Below, one piece after another: positions 18,157 to 27,271 of a stretch of 64,000 bases of DNA. The DNA comes from Spirosoma aureum. Its GTDB lineage: Bacteria; Bacteroidota; Bacteroidia; Cytophagales; Spirosomataceae. Below the pieces are notes generated by a model that saw nothing but the letters and a program-made list of their open reading frames with translations, was not told where the DNA came from and did not search any database. Positions within the stretch are counted from its first letter, which is position 1. Every line of letters starts with the position of its first letter. A program made the translations under genes and the position numbers. The stretch covers positions 248,001 to 312,000 of the forward strand of contig NZ_CP050063.1 in the NCBI RefSeq assembly GCF_011604685.1. Reading direction: 5' to 3'.

Positions 18157-18505
18157 AGTTGAATTAGGCAACAAAAATATCGTATTGCTTCAATAGATGA
18201 GAAAATTGATGGTGAAATTCTTAAATAAGGTGAGTTAGAGGATTATCATCCGGGCAACAAATTATTCAGTGACTATTTCGAGAATGACCCATTCAAATAT
18301 AAAAAATACATTGCAAAGTGATTAAACGACCTTAAACGCACCTCAATTGAAGGAATCTTTATTTATCAGCTCTTATGATTAAGGAGTGAGAGAGTGTAAT
18401 TGAGGATTAGCAGTTGGTGGACACTGAATAAAGATCCTTCCAGTGCCAGCCCGTTACCACTCCCTCACATTATTTAAACATAGCTCTTGCTTGCAGGGTT
18501 AGTTT
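18157..18505. other. Gene-free spacer between divergent genes
   Basis: About 350 A/T-rich bases between the SPOR lipoprotein and the stress protein. No reading frame or RNA gene is recognised. It holds a 17-base word (18437-18453) that recurs with one change at 19626-19642, and ends just before the leader hairpin at 18506-18536. Confidence 0.5.
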
Positions 18506-18536
18506 GTAACCAACCAGGTTATCTTGGTTGGTTTAC
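18506..18536 (+). promoter_or_regulatory. Leader hairpin before the stress protein gene
   Basis: An 11-bp stem (18506-18516 with 18525-18536, one bulged base) with an 8-base loop lies 22 bases before the ATG, in the position of a 5' untranslated region. It could affect mRNA stability or translation, or be a protein-binding operator. Confidence 0.45.
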
Positions 18537-18558
18537 ACAACAAAACCAAATAAGTGCC

Positions 18559-19101
18559 ATGACAAATCAAACAGACAATACCAGCTTCAATAGCTCATCA
18601 ACTACCGGATCATCTACCCTAATGACGGCTATCTTTACCGATCGTGACGCGGCTGAGACGGCATACAACGCGCTGTTAGCTCATGGCTTTGCGAAAGATG
18701 ATGTGAACATCGTTATGACTGATGAAACCCGTAAACAGCATTTTGACCACAGTGATTCGGATAATTCTGCTCTAACAGATAAAGCAATGGAGGGTGCGGG
18801 CAAAGGTTCTGCCATTGGCGGTACAGTGGGAGCGGTAGCTGCGGCTATAGCTGCCATCGGTACAACGTTGGCCTTACCTGGTTTGGGTTTACTGATTGCT
18901 GGTCCGCTGGCAGCTGGTTTAGCCGGTGCTGGAGCAGGAGGTCTAGCTGGCGGCTTGATAGGGGCTTTAGTAAATTCGGGAATTCCGGAGGAAACAGCCA
19001 AGGCCTATGAATCGGGGCTGAAAAGCGGTGGTATTGTCGTCGGAGTGCATCCTCGGGATGAGGCCGATAAAGTGTACTTGTCGCAGCAGGGATTTCATTG
19101 A
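18559..19101 (+). CDS. General-stress-protein-like protein with glycine-rich membrane segment
   Basis: 180 residues from ATG 18559; the longer frame from 18487 runs through the leader hairpin and is rejected. After about 25 Ser/Thr/Asn-rich residues comes a ferredoxin-like YflT/GS17M-type half-domain (MTAIFTDRDAAETAYNALLAHGF), then a Gly/Ala-rich stretch from about 75 to 145 resembling a glycine-zipper hairpin, and a closing segment with SGGIVVGVHPRDEAD. Similar proteins are annotated as general stress proteins. The molecular function is not known. Confidence 0.7.
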   Translation: MTNQTDNTSFNSSSTTGSSTLMTAIFTDRDAAETAYNALLAHGFAKDDVNIVMTDETRKQHFDHSDSDNSALTDKAMEGAGKGSAIGGTVGAVAAAIAAIGTTLALPGLGLLIAGPLAAGLAGAGAGGLAGGLIGALVNSGIPEETAKAYESGLKSGGIVVGVHPRDEADKVYLSQQGFH

Positions 19102-19169
19102 GGCCAATCCTGACTGAGTGTATGGGATGTCGGTTCTGAATTGAATAAAGCGATAAACATTTTTTCAGC

Positions 19170-19206
19170 AAAAACAGAGCGGCTCAATTAATGCCGCTCT
19201 GTTTTT
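19170..19206 (+). terminator. Terminator of the stress protein gene
   Basis: A 14-bp perfect stem (19170-19183 with 19193-19206) ending in a T-run, 69 bp after the stop. Confidence 0.85.
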
Positions 19207-19675
19207 GTTTAAACGAGGCTGGATTCGCCCTTTTTACAGCTATTTGAACCTAATAGAACAGGAGTGTATAAAAGCGTTATTCTTCATTATTACGGAGGGT
19301 CATTAATGTGCCTGAATGATTATTCTTTACACTCTACAATTATTCGATTTATTGACATTCATCTGTATTTATTTACTTTCCTGTTGTCGTATGACCTAAT
19401 ATCGCTACCGGTCTCTCGTTAGAAACCTTCATGCTATTCGAGCCATCATCGTCAAATGTTTCTCGTCTGGTTCCGGGTGTAATTGTTTAGTAAACATCTG
19501 CGCATGAGCTAAAAAGTGAGCAATGCTCATTTATTGCTTGCTAGAGATAGGCTCTCTCATACGGTCTCGATATGCAGTCATTCGCTTGGAAGGCCGGAGT
19601 AAAGAAAAATAGAACTTTTGTTATTCTTCCAGTGCAAGCCCGGCAACTGTACGCTAACCTGACATATATTTTGGT
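19207..19675. other. About 470 bp without a gene, before murB
   Basis: A/T-rich spacer without a convincing reading frame. A small 6-bp hairpin (near 19520-19546) is the only structure besides the 17-base repeat at 19626-19642. A small RNA cannot be excluded but nothing in the sequence demands one. Confidence 0.45.
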
Positions 19676-19683
19676 TAATTTTG
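19676..19683 (+). promoter_or_regulatory. -7 box (TAATTTTG) of murB
   Basis: A perfect TAnnTTTG box 22 bases before ATG 19705. It overlaps the TTG that opens the longer frame at 19681 and so fixes the ATG as start. No clear -33 element. Confidence 0.5.
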
Positions 19684-19704
19684 GCAGCTTATTACGAACA
19701 ACAC

Positions 19705-20730
19705 ATGCTGACAATAGAAAGCCACGTGTCGCTCAAGCCCCATAATACATTCGGGATTGACGTTTCTGCGCGGTATTGGGTTGAAATTAATCACGAAGAC
19801 GATATTCAGACACTCTTACAATTAACTGATTTCGTTGATACACCTAAATTGATTCTCGGCGGAGGCAGCAATGTCTTACTCTGCCATGATTTCAACGGAT
19901 TAGTTGTCAAAATGAACATTCAGGGTATCAACGTCACTGGCGAAGATGATGCCCATGTTTATCTGAAAGCAGGAGCTGGTGTTACCTGGCATGAGCTGGT
20001 TGTGTTTTGTGTTCAGCAGGGCTATGCAGGGCTAGAGAACCTATCGCTTATTCCGGGTACCGTTGGCGCTGCGCCCATGCAGAATATTGGCGCTTACGGA
20101 GTCGAGCTGGAGCAGGTATTTGAATCACTAACAGCCGTTCACGTCCTGACAGGCCAAAAACGCACCTTCAATCATGCAGATTGTGCGTTCGGCTATCGGG
20201 AAAGTATCTTTAAGAAGGAGCTGAAAGGCCAATATATTATTACGGGCGTAACGTTTCAACTAGACAAGCACCCCACATTTCATACACGGTACGGTGCCAT
20301 TCAGGAAACGCTCACCGAAATGGGCGTTTCTCAAGATAGGCTGACCATCAAGGCCATCAGTGACGCAGTTATCCAGATCCGGCGCAGTAAACTTCCTGAT
20401 CCCGTCCAAATTGGTAATGCTGGTAGTTTTTTTAAAAATCCAGAAATTCCAAAGGAACAATTCGATTCACTTAAACTACGATACCCTACACTCCCAGGTT
20501 ACCCAATTGGCGATACGCTCGTAAAAGTCCCGGCTGGCTGGCTTATTGAACAGGCTGGCTGGAAAGGCTATCGTTCAGGCGATGTGGGCGTACATGCCAA
20601 ACAGGCTCTGGTCCTGGTAAATTACGGCAACGCAACAGGGAATGAGGTTCTGGCCCTTGCCAAACAAATCCAGAAGTCAGTCCTGGACTTGTTTGGTATA
20701 AAAATTTCGCCAGAGGTAAATGTTGTATAG
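19705..20730 (+). CDS. murB: UDP-N-acetylmuramate dehydrogenase
   Basis: 341 residues from ATG 19705. The start LKPHNTFGID, the FAD-binding LILGGGSNVL, LSLIPGTVGAAPMQNIGAYG, and the catalytic GNAGSFFKNP segment are all typical of MurB; the protein ends in KISPEVNVV, as in the type found in E. coli. It reduces UDP-GlcNAc-enolpyruvate to UDP-MurNAc, the second step of peptidoglycan precursor synthesis. Confidence 0.96.
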   Translation: MLTIESHVSLKPHNTFGIDVSARYWVEINHEDDIQTLLQLTDFVDTPKLILGGGSNVLLCHDFNGLVVKMNIQGINVTGEDDAHVYLKAGAGVTWHELVVFCVQQGYAGLENLSLIPGTVGAAPMQNIGAYGVELEQVFESLTAVHVLTGQKRTFNHADCAFGYRESIFKKELKGQYIITGVTFQLDKHPTFHTRYGAIQETLTEMGVSQDRLTIKAISDAVIQIRRSKLPDPVQIGNAGSFFKNPEIPKEQFDSLKLRYPTLPGYPIGDTLVKVPAGWLIEQAGWKGYRSGDVGVHAKQALVLVNYGNATGNEVLALAKQIQKSVLDLFGIKISPEVNVV

Positions 20731-20791
20731 AAAATTACTACATGCACAAGAAGTGGGACTACACTCCATTTTCCTATTTATGCAGTCTTCT

Positions 20792-21706
20792 TTATTCAAA
20801 ACAGAGTGATGCTGCCCCGAGCAACCCGGCATCGTTGCCTAACGTTGCCCGCTTAATGGCCAGCCCGTTTTTGTAGTAATCATTGAGCCAGTAATCAAGT
20901 GTTTTTTCGACAGCAGGGAGGATATAATCAAAGGAAGCCGACAGGCCACCACCGATCAATACCTGTTTAATGTCCAGGATCTTGATAAGAGCTGCGAGGC
21001 CTTCGCCTAAAATCTCGCCTACTTCCGTCCAGATTTGAAGGGCCAGTTCATCACCCTCAGCAGCCGCAGCAACCAATCCAGTCGTAGAAATATCCCCATC
21101 ATCGGGTAGGTGTGTTTCGCCTTTATATTCCTTCCGGCGTTCGATAGCCAGATCGAGCAGTTCTTTCTTTCCAATATTTCGCTCCAGCACCCGCCCATGA
21201 CGCGACGGAATATGACCAGGCTCCATGGCATTACCATCGCCACCGGTAAAGATTTTCTTATTGATAATGGCCGCTCCGCCAACACCCGTACCGAGTGTGA
21301 TGAAAATGTAATTTTCCGTTATTTTTTCTTCTGCGAAGTAATACTCCCCTAAAGCAGCGGCATTCGCATCGTTTTCCAGGAAAAACTGAACGCCCGCAAA
21401 CCGTTTGGATAGCATTTCAACCAGTGGAACTCCATTGATTTCGGGGATGGCCGTAATTTCAAGTGGCACAGTTCTATCCCGACTAAGCATACCCGGCAGA
21501 CCGATTCCAACCTGCTTGACATCCTTGTTAGAGAATAATTGCAGTGCAACTGCATCGCCAAACCGCTCAACGAAGTGGCCAGACTGCCGCCAGCTAATGG
21601 TATCGTGGCTGTAGAAATTGGAGATTTTGCCGGTGTTGGCATCAACAATACCCATTTTGACGTTCGTTCCGCCGACGTCAATACCCAAATATTCAACAGA
21701 AGACAT
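20792..21706 (-). CDS. ROK family protein, probable sugar kinase
   Basis: 304 residues. The N-terminal ATP-binding YLGIDVGGTNVKMGIVD and the catalytic FFLENDANAAALGE are those of ROK kinases, with LGTGVGGAAI in the middle. The zinc site usual for ROK proteins (CxCGxxGCxE) is absent: after EPGHIPSRHGRVLERN no cysteine occurs. This suggests the zinc-free branch, close to polyphosphate/ATP glucokinases. Glucose kinase is the likeliest role but the substrate is inferred. It converges with murB. Confidence 0.85.
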   Translation of the reverse strand: MSSVEYLGIDVGGTNVKMGIVDANTGKISNFYSHDTISWRQSGHFVERFGDAVALQLFSNKDVKQVGIGLPGMLSRDRTVPLEITAIPEINGVPLVEMLSKRFAGVQFFLENDANAAALGEYYFAEEKITENYIFITLGTGVGGAAIINKKIFTGGDGNAMEPGHIPSRHGRVLERNIGKKELLDLAIERRKEYKGETHLPDDGDISTTGLVAAAAEGDELALQIWTEVGEILGEGLAALIKILDIKQVLIGGGLSASFDYILPAVEKTLDYWLNDYYKNGLAIKRATLGNDAGLLGAASLCFE

Positions 21707-21863
21707 TCGTAACAGTAATCGGTTAACAGTGAACAGTTATTGTTTAGGATGGATGAAGTGGGCCGCAAGATACAAAAAAGTCGTTACGGGGACCCGCTCG
21801 TGTGGTCAACACTCGTCCATTAGCAACTGATTAATTCTAATTAGTGGCCTTAAGTGCCGCTTA

Positions 21864-22538
21864 CTAAATATCTCCTAGTTGAGGGCGGATCAGAATTTCT
21901 TCAACTACGGCACTCTTCGACAACGAATATGCGGCCCAGACGCTATTGGCAACATCGTCGGGCTTCATGAAGCGATCTTCTGGCAAGTCGGTTCCTTCCC
22001 AGCTTGCCGTGAACGTTGCACCGGGCAAAATAGCCGTGACTTTAACCCCGTTCGGTTTCAGTTCTTCCCGCAAAACACGGCTCATCCCCAATAAAGCGAA
22101 TTTAGAGATGCAGTAAGAACCCCCGTTGGTGTAGGCTGTAATGCTGGCGGTTGAGCACATCATAAAAATATGCCCCTGACGCCGGGATACCATATTGCCA
22201 ACCAGGCCACGTGTAAGATGGTAGGCGCTACCAACATTTGTATTCATCAGTTGTTCAAACGTACCCTCAGCTTCGTCCTGAATCTGCCCCGGTAGAAACA
22301 ATCCTGTGTTGTTAACTAACACATCGACAGGGCGGTTGAGGGAGTGAATATAGTCCAGCAGAGCATTAACACCCGTGCGGTTTGACAGATCAGCCGTAAA
22401 AGGCAGTAAACCAGGACCATGAAGCCCATCAATTGACCGTGCACACACAACGGCATCGAACCCTTCGGCAACAAATCGATCGACAATAGCGCGGCCTATA
22501 CCTTTAGTGCCACCCGTTACAACAATCAGTGGATTCAT
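21864..22538 (-). CDS. Short-chain dehydrogenase/reductase
   Basis: 224 residues from ATG 22538; the frame continues to 22610 but the cofactor motif VVTGGTKGIGRA should start near the N-terminus. The catalytic Ser (MMCSTASITA), Y-x3-K (SYCISK) and the NNTGLF segment are present. It is a classical NAD(P)-dependent SDR of the SDR/3-ketoacyl reductase type with an unknown substrate. Transcribed away from the MlaE gene, with both starts in a 165-bp divergent region. Confidence 0.88.
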   Translation of the reverse strand: MNPLIVVTGGTKGIGRAIVDRFVAEGFDAVVCARSIDGLHGPGLLPFTADLSNRTGVNALLDYIHSLNRPVDVLVNNTGLFLPGQIQDEAEGTFEQLMNTNVGSAYHLTRGLVGNMVSRRQGHIFMMCSTASITAYTNGGSYCISKFALLGMSRVLREELKPNGVKVTAILPGATFTASWEGTDLPEDRFMKPDDVANSVWAAYSLSKSAVVEEILIRPQLGDI

Positions 22539-22629
22539 AAAAACGGATAAAACTCTTTTATTATAACTCGTATCGGTGTATAAACCCGGTTGGTTTAGGA
22601 TACGGCGCAAGTTACGTTAGAAACCATTC

Positions 22630-22637
22630 TATCTTTG
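22630..22637 (+). promoter_or_regulatory. -7 box (TATCTTTG) of the mlaE-like gene
   Basis: A perfect TAnnTTTG box about 67 bases before ATG 22704. No TTTG is seen at the usual distance upstream. Confidence 0.45.
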
Positions 22638-22703
22638 CCGGGGTTCTCTCGATGTTGTCGCGTCCGGCAGTTGGAGCGGCTAGTTGCTTCGCATCTTGCA
22701 TTT

Positions 22704-23435
22704 ATGTCACGGTTAGGTCAATATTTCATTTTTCTGGGTTCACTCTTCCGTAATCGGGAGAAAATGCGGGTTTATCTGGGGCTTATTCTGAACGAGTGTA
22801 CGTCGATTGGCGTCGGTTCGGTTTTTATTGTGGCGCTTGTTAACTCGTTCATTGGAGCCGTCACCTGCGTTCAAACGGCGTATAACCTCACAAACCCCTT
22901 TGTGCCGCACAACATCATTGCACTCATTGTACGTGATAGTACGATTCTGGAACTGGCTCCCACATTGACCTGCATCGTGCTGGCCGGTAAGGTTGGTTCT
23001 AATATAGCCAGCGAATTAGGCACAATGCGCATAACGGAGCAGATTGACGCTTTAGAGGTAATGGGTATCAATTCAAGCTCTTACCTGGTACTCCCCAAAG
23101 TAATTGCCTCCATACTCATGATTCCGTTGCTGGTTATTATGGCCGGATTCCTGTCGATTCTGGGAGGCTATATTGCCGGGGTTCTGGCGGGCGTTATTTC
23201 TCCTGAAGAATATGTATCCGGATTACGTCTTGAATATAAGCCATTTGGTGTTACGTTCGCCCTGATCAAGACCGTCGTATTTGCGTTTCTGGTATCGACA
23301 ATCTCGGCGTTTCAGGGGTATAATGTACAAGGTGGAGCACTGGAAGTAGGTGCTGCTTCTACAGCCGCCGTAACCAACAGTTGTATTGCTATTGTAGCAG
23401 CTGATTTTATTCTGACACAGGTATTGTTGACCTAA
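22704..23435 (+). CDS. MlaE family ABC transporter permease
   Basis: 243 residues from ATG 22704. It contains the family segments VALVNSFIGAVTCVQTAYNL, LAGKVGSNIASELGTMRITEQIDALEVMGI and a string of hydrophobic helices in the C-terminal half. MlaE-type permeases move phospholipids between the inner and outer membranes together with an MlaF-type ATPase and an MCE-domain protein. The ATPase follows; no MCE gene is in the window. Confidence 0.93.
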   Translation: MSRLGQYFIFLGSLFRNREKMRVYLGLILNECTSIGVGSVFIVALVNSFIGAVTCVQTAYNLTNPFVPHNIIALIVRDSTILELAPTLTCIVLAGKVGSNIASELGTMRITEQIDALEVMGINSSSYLVLPKVIASILMIPLLVIMAGFLSILGGYIAGVLAGVISPEEYVSGLRLEYKPFGVTFALIKTVVFAFLVSTISAFQGYNVQGGALEVGAASTAAVTNSCIAIVAADFILTQVLLT

Positions 23436-23509
23436 TTAGCGAAAGCGTGAATGCGTGTCGCAATAAATCGTTGCGGTCGTTTACGCATTGACGATTTCAC
23501 TCATTGCCC

Positions 23510-24256
23510 ATGATTGAAATCAAAGATATATCGAAGACCTTTGGCGACCGGCAGGTGTTGGCGGGTATTAGTGGCTCGTTTAAACCGGGTGATACTAGCT
23601 TAATTATTGGTGGTAGCGGTACTGGCAAAAGTGTTTTGTTAAAGTGTATGATTGGGCTGATCAAGCCTGATTCGGGTGAGGTTCTTTATGATGGACGCAA
23701 CTTTCTGACCGGCGATCTGGAAGAACAAAAGACGATCCGGCGGGAAATGGGTGTATTATTTCAGGGCTCGGCCTTATTCGACTCCAAGACCGTACTTGAA
23801 AACGTTCGCTTTCCACTCGATATGCTTACCGAACAGTCGGAAAGCGAGAAAGTAGATCGGGCGAAGGAGTGCCTACGGCGCGTAGGGCTGGAAGGAGCGG
23901 GGGATCGGATGCCTTCAGAAATCAGTGGTGGTATGAAAAAACGGGTCGGTATTGCCCGCGCCATTGTCCTTAATCCTAAATATCTGTTCTGCGACGAACC
24001 TAATTCGGGCCTTGATCCGCTTACATCCATCAAGATCGACCAACTCATTTCAGAGATCACGGATGAGTATAAGATCACAACCGTCGTTATTACCCACGAC
24101 ATGAACTCGATGATGGAAATTGGCGAAAAGATTATGTTCCTCTATAAAGGCAAAAAACTTTGGGAAGGAGATAGTAATACAATCACTCAATCTGACGTAG
24201 CCGAATTGAATGAGTTCATTTATGCCAATAAGCTGCTGCGTGAAATGGAAAAATAA
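23510..24256 (+). CDS. MlaF family ABC transporter ATP-binding protein
   Basis: 248 residues from ATG 23510. Walker A GGSGTGKS (34-41), the signature ISGGMKKRVGIARAI and Walker B YLFCDEPNSGLDP are intact; SGGMKKR is the variant seen in lipid-transport MlaF proteins. It powers the MlaE-like permease 74 bp upstream. The spacer between them contains an imperfect inverted repeat around 23446-23492, so the downstream gene may be set separately. Confidence 0.93.
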   Translation: MIEIKDISKTFGDRQVLAGISGSFKPGDTSLIIGGSGTGKSVLLKCMIGLIKPDSGEVLYDGRNFLTGDLEEQKTIRREMGVLFQGSALFDSKTVLENVRFPLDMLTEQSESEKVDRAKECLRRVGLEGAGDRMPSEISGGMKKRVGIARAIVLNPKYLFCDEPNSGLDPLTSIKIDQLISEITDEYKITTVVITHDMNSMMEIGEKIMFLYKGKKLWEGDSNTITQSDVAELNEFIYANKLLREMEK

Positions 24257-24421
24257 ATGCTGCACTTATACGGTGATCACATACTTGTAAAGCGAGTTTT
24301 CGCAGTAGGGTAAATGTAAGCCGATTTGGGAAACCGCACTGCAATTATGCGGGGAAATATAGTTGGGATAATAGACTGCAATCTGGATTATCGCTAAAGC
24401 TTGATTTATACGGGCAAATCA

Positions 24422-26176
24422 ATGAAATACTTTTTATTTAGCCTATTCCTATTCGGAACGATAGCCGCAAACAGCCAATCCAGTACTTCTGATAGTATAC
24501 TATTACCCAAACAACCGGTTTTAATTCTGGGTGGCAATTTAATTGATGTCGAGACGGGCAACGTGCGCGAAAATAGCAGCCTGCTGATCGAGAATGGACT
24601 AATCAAAAAGATTGGTAAGAATCTAAAAGTACCCGACAATACGACGGTCATTGATGCCAAAGGCAAATGGCTGCTTCCTGGACTAATCGATAGCCATATC
24701 CACCTGTTTCAATCGGGAAGCATTTATACCCGGCCCGATGGTATCAATCTGGCCAAATACCGCCCTTACGAAACCGAACGACAATGGCTCCGCGACAATA
24801 TGGGCGACTTGCTCCGTCGGTATCTGGCATGTGGAATCACAACCGTGATCGACATTGGCGGACCGCTTTACCAGTTCCCCTATCGCGACCGTTTCAACAA
24901 ACTCTACACCAGCCCGCAGATTTTGATGACCGGGCCGCTCGTTTCAACCTACCAGCCGGAAGCGTTTAAAGTCGAGGATTCGCCGATCATCAAAGCCAAT
25001 ACCCCCGAAGAAGCCCGCGAGTTAGTACGCCGGCAGCTGGCCTACAAACCTGACTTTATCAAGGTTTGGTTCATCATTCGGGGAATGGGGAAGCCGGGCG
25101 AAGAGATGATCCCAATTGTGCAGGCTGCGATTGATGAAACGCATAAAAACGGACTCAAGCTGGCTATTCATACGCAGGAGTTACTGGCGGCTAAACTAGG
25201 GGTGAAATACGGTGCCGACTTCCTGGTTCATAGTCCTGAAGACGGCATTATCGACGCTGAATTGATCGATCTGATGCGGAAAAACAAGGTAAGTTACGGT
25301 CCAACCATGATTGTAAACCGGGGTATCACAGGTTTCTTCAGCGACGATCGGAAGCTGACTCCTTATGAATTTGCGAATGCCAATCCATACGTCCTGGGTA
25401 CCCTATTTGACTTCAAACATTTACCCGAGCCGGAAATCCGCAAACGATATACCAGCTTACTGGCCAGCCCGGAATTTCAGGCACGTTCGAGCAAAAGGGA
25501 TTCCATTAAGCGGGTTAACTTAAAAAAAGTCTGGAATGCAGGTATCAATGTCGTGGCCGGAACGGATGCCGGTAATCCCGGCACGTTTCATGGTACGTCA
25601 TTTCTGGATGAATTGAAAGCAATGCAGGGTGCCGGTCTTTCAACCGCTGATGTATTGAAATCAGCAACAATCAATGGAGCGAAGATTTTCGGCAAAGAAG
25701 CTCAGATCGGTAGTCTGGCAGAAGGTAAACTGGCCAATGTGCTGATACTGAAACAGAGTCCGCTGGAGAATATTGACGCGCTGACAAGTCTGGAAACGAT
25801 TGTCAATCGGGGTTTCATTACAACACCGGAAAAAATCCTGCCGGACTCGCCCGAAAATCTCGTTCAGAAACAACTTAACGCCTATAACGCCCGCAACATC
25901 GATGCGTTTCTGGAGCCCTACGCAGACGATGTAGAGGTTTATACCTTCCCGGATAAGCTATTGTATAAAGGCAAAGAAGCCATGCGCAAGCAATACAGTG
26001 GCATGTTTGAGAAGACCAGGAACCTGCATTGCGAACTCGTTAACCGGATCGTGGTTGGCAGTACGTTGATTGACCACGAAAGTGTTACGTTCGCTGCTGA
26101 CAAAGATCCCGTAAAAGCTGTAGCGATTTATAAGGTCGAAGCAGGAAAGATTGCGAAAGTTTATTTCACAAGATAA
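24422..26176 (+). CDS. Secreted amidohydrolase with C-terminal SnoaL-like domain
   Basis: 584 residues from ATG 24422. A signal peptide (about 1-18, cleaved near ANSQS) is followed by a metal-dependent amidohydrolase of the imidazolonepropionase type: H92-x-H94 in DSHIHLF, the bridging Lys in FIKVWF, further His in LAIHTQE and FLVHSPED, and Asp in VAGTDAGNPG. From about residue 465 a separate domain begins (QLNAYNARNIDAFLEPYADD) that looks like the SnoaL/NTF2-like fold. Substrate unknown; location periplasmic or outer. Confidence 0.85.
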   Translation: MKYFLFSLFLFGTIAANSQSSTSDSILLPKQPVLILGGNLIDVETGNVRENSSLLIENGLIKKIGKNLKVPDNTTVIDAKGKWLLPGLIDSHIHLFQSGSIYTRPDGINLAKYRPYETERQWLRDNMGDLLRRYLACGITTVIDIGGPLYQFPYRDRFNKLYTSPQILMTGPLVSTYQPEAFKVEDSPIIKANTPEEARELVRRQLAYKPDFIKVWFIIRGMGKPGEEMIPIVQAAIDETHKNGLKLAIHTQELLAAKLGVKYGADFLVHSPEDGIIDAELIDLMRKNKVSYGPTMIVNRGITGFFSDDRKLTPYEFANANPYVLGTLFDFKHLPEPEIRKRYTSLLASPEFQARSSKRDSIKRVNLKKVWNAGINVVAGTDAGNPGTFHGTSFLDELKAMQGAGLSTADVLKSATINGAKIFGKEAQIGSLAEGKLANVLILKQSPLENIDALTSLETIVNRGFITTPEKILPDSPENLVQKQLNAYNARNIDAFLEPYADDVEVYTFPDKLLYKGKEAMRKQYSGMFEKTRNLHCELVNRIVVGSTLIDHESVTFAADKDPVKAVAIYKVEAGKIAKVYFTR

Positions 26177-26180
26177 ACGC

Positions 26181-26214
26181 CTACTCTTCGGGTAGTTAGT
26201 TATCCGAAGAGTAG
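26181..26214. terminator. Bidirectional terminator between amidohydrolase and nadC
   Basis: An 11-bp perfect stem (26181-26191 with 26204-26214) with a 12-base loop sits between two convergent stop codons. No long T-run, so efficiency is uncertain. Confidence 0.6.
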
Positions 26215-26227
26215 TAGCAAATCCTTG

Positions 26228-27061
26228 TCAGTACGCTTTCAGACTCAAATCCAGGCTTTTTACCTGATGCGTCAGCGCTCCGGACGAGATAAAATCAACA
26301 CCGGTTTCAGCATACGCACGCAGGTTCGTTTCATCAATGCCTCCCGAAGCTTCTGTGATAAACCGGCCATTGATAAGCCTTACCATGTCGCGAATACCAT
26401 CCGGCTCAAAGTTGTCCAATAGAATGATATCTACCTGCCCGACCCGTAATACTTCCTCTACTTCAGCCCGATTGCGGGTTTCGATCTCGATCCGCAGTGT
26501 CCGGCCGGTTTCTTTCAAATAAGAAACAGCTTTTGTAATGGCCGCTTCAATACCCCCGGCGTAGTCAACGTGATTATCCTTGATCAGGATCATATCATAT
26601 AAGCCAAACCGATGATTCACGGCTCCACCAATTTTAGTCGCCATTTTTTCGCAGATACGAAAATTGGGCGTGGTTTTGCGGGTATCCAACAGTTTTGCCC
26701 GCGTTCCTTCGAGCAAATCGACGAGCTGACGCGTGTGCGTAGCAATGCCGCTCATACGCTGCATGCAGTTCAGCACTAACCGTTCGGCAGTCAGAATGTT
26801 TCGGGCATTACCGCTCACCGTCAAAACAATATCGCCGGGTTCGATCGTTGTTCCATCCTGCATCAGAACATCAACCTGAAAGGACGGATCGACTTCTGCA
26901 AAAATGGCCTGCGCTACTTCCACTCCTGCCAGAATACCCGCTTCTTTAACCAGTAGCCGGGCGCGTTTCTGCGCATCAGCCGGAATTGTAGATAATGATG
27001 TATGGTCGCCATCGCCGACGTCTTCGGCCAGAGCCAGCCGGATAAATTCGTGCAAATTCAT
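26228..27061 (-). CDS. nadC: Nicotinate-nucleotide pyrophosphorylase (carboxylating)
   Basis: 277 residues. The family segments EDVGDGDHTSL, LNCMQRMSGIATHTR, LLDTRKTTPNFRICEK, INHR-equivalent VNHRFGLYDMILIKDNH and the C-terminal EASGGIDETNL are all present. It makes nicotinate mononucleotide from quinolinate and PRPP, following NadA and NadB, whose genes are at 8.4-11.2 kb. The gene stands alone. A weak TACCTTGC box lies just upstream of the ATG. Confidence 0.96.
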   Translation of the reverse strand: MNLHEFIRLALAEDVGDGDHTSLSTIPADAQKRARLLVKEAGILAGVEVAQAIFAEVDPSFQVDVLMQDGTTIEPGDIVLTVSGNARNILTAERLVLNCMQRMSGIATHTRQLVDLLEGTRAKLLDTRKTTPNFRICEKMATKIGGAVNHRFGLYDMILIKDNHVDYAGGIEAAITKAVSYLKETGRTLRIEIETRNRAEVEEVLRVGQVDIILLDNFEPDGIRDMVRLINGRFITEASGGIDETNLRAYAETGVDFISSGALTHQVKSLDLSLKAY

Positions 27062-27271
27062 GGGCGCAAGGTAGCAAGATTATTTTTTCATCAGGATCGA
27101 AACCATGTCTTTTTCGCTCATTCCTGCGTGGTAGTTTGCCTTTATGTGCCTGGAGTCATTACTTATTTTGCGTTCAGGTAGCTTCTATTCCTGTAAATAC
27201 GGCTAATCCTGTAAGAACCACTTGCATTGTTCCGTAAATGGTACGAAATTTGTCATCCGCTAAGGAAATTT

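Noticed and set aside
18487..18558. Longer start for the stress protein
   Set aside because: The extension is encoded by the leader hairpin and is not protein-like.
19681..19704. Longer murB start at TTG 19681
   Set aside because: The codon lies in the -7 box; ATG 19705 matches the family start.
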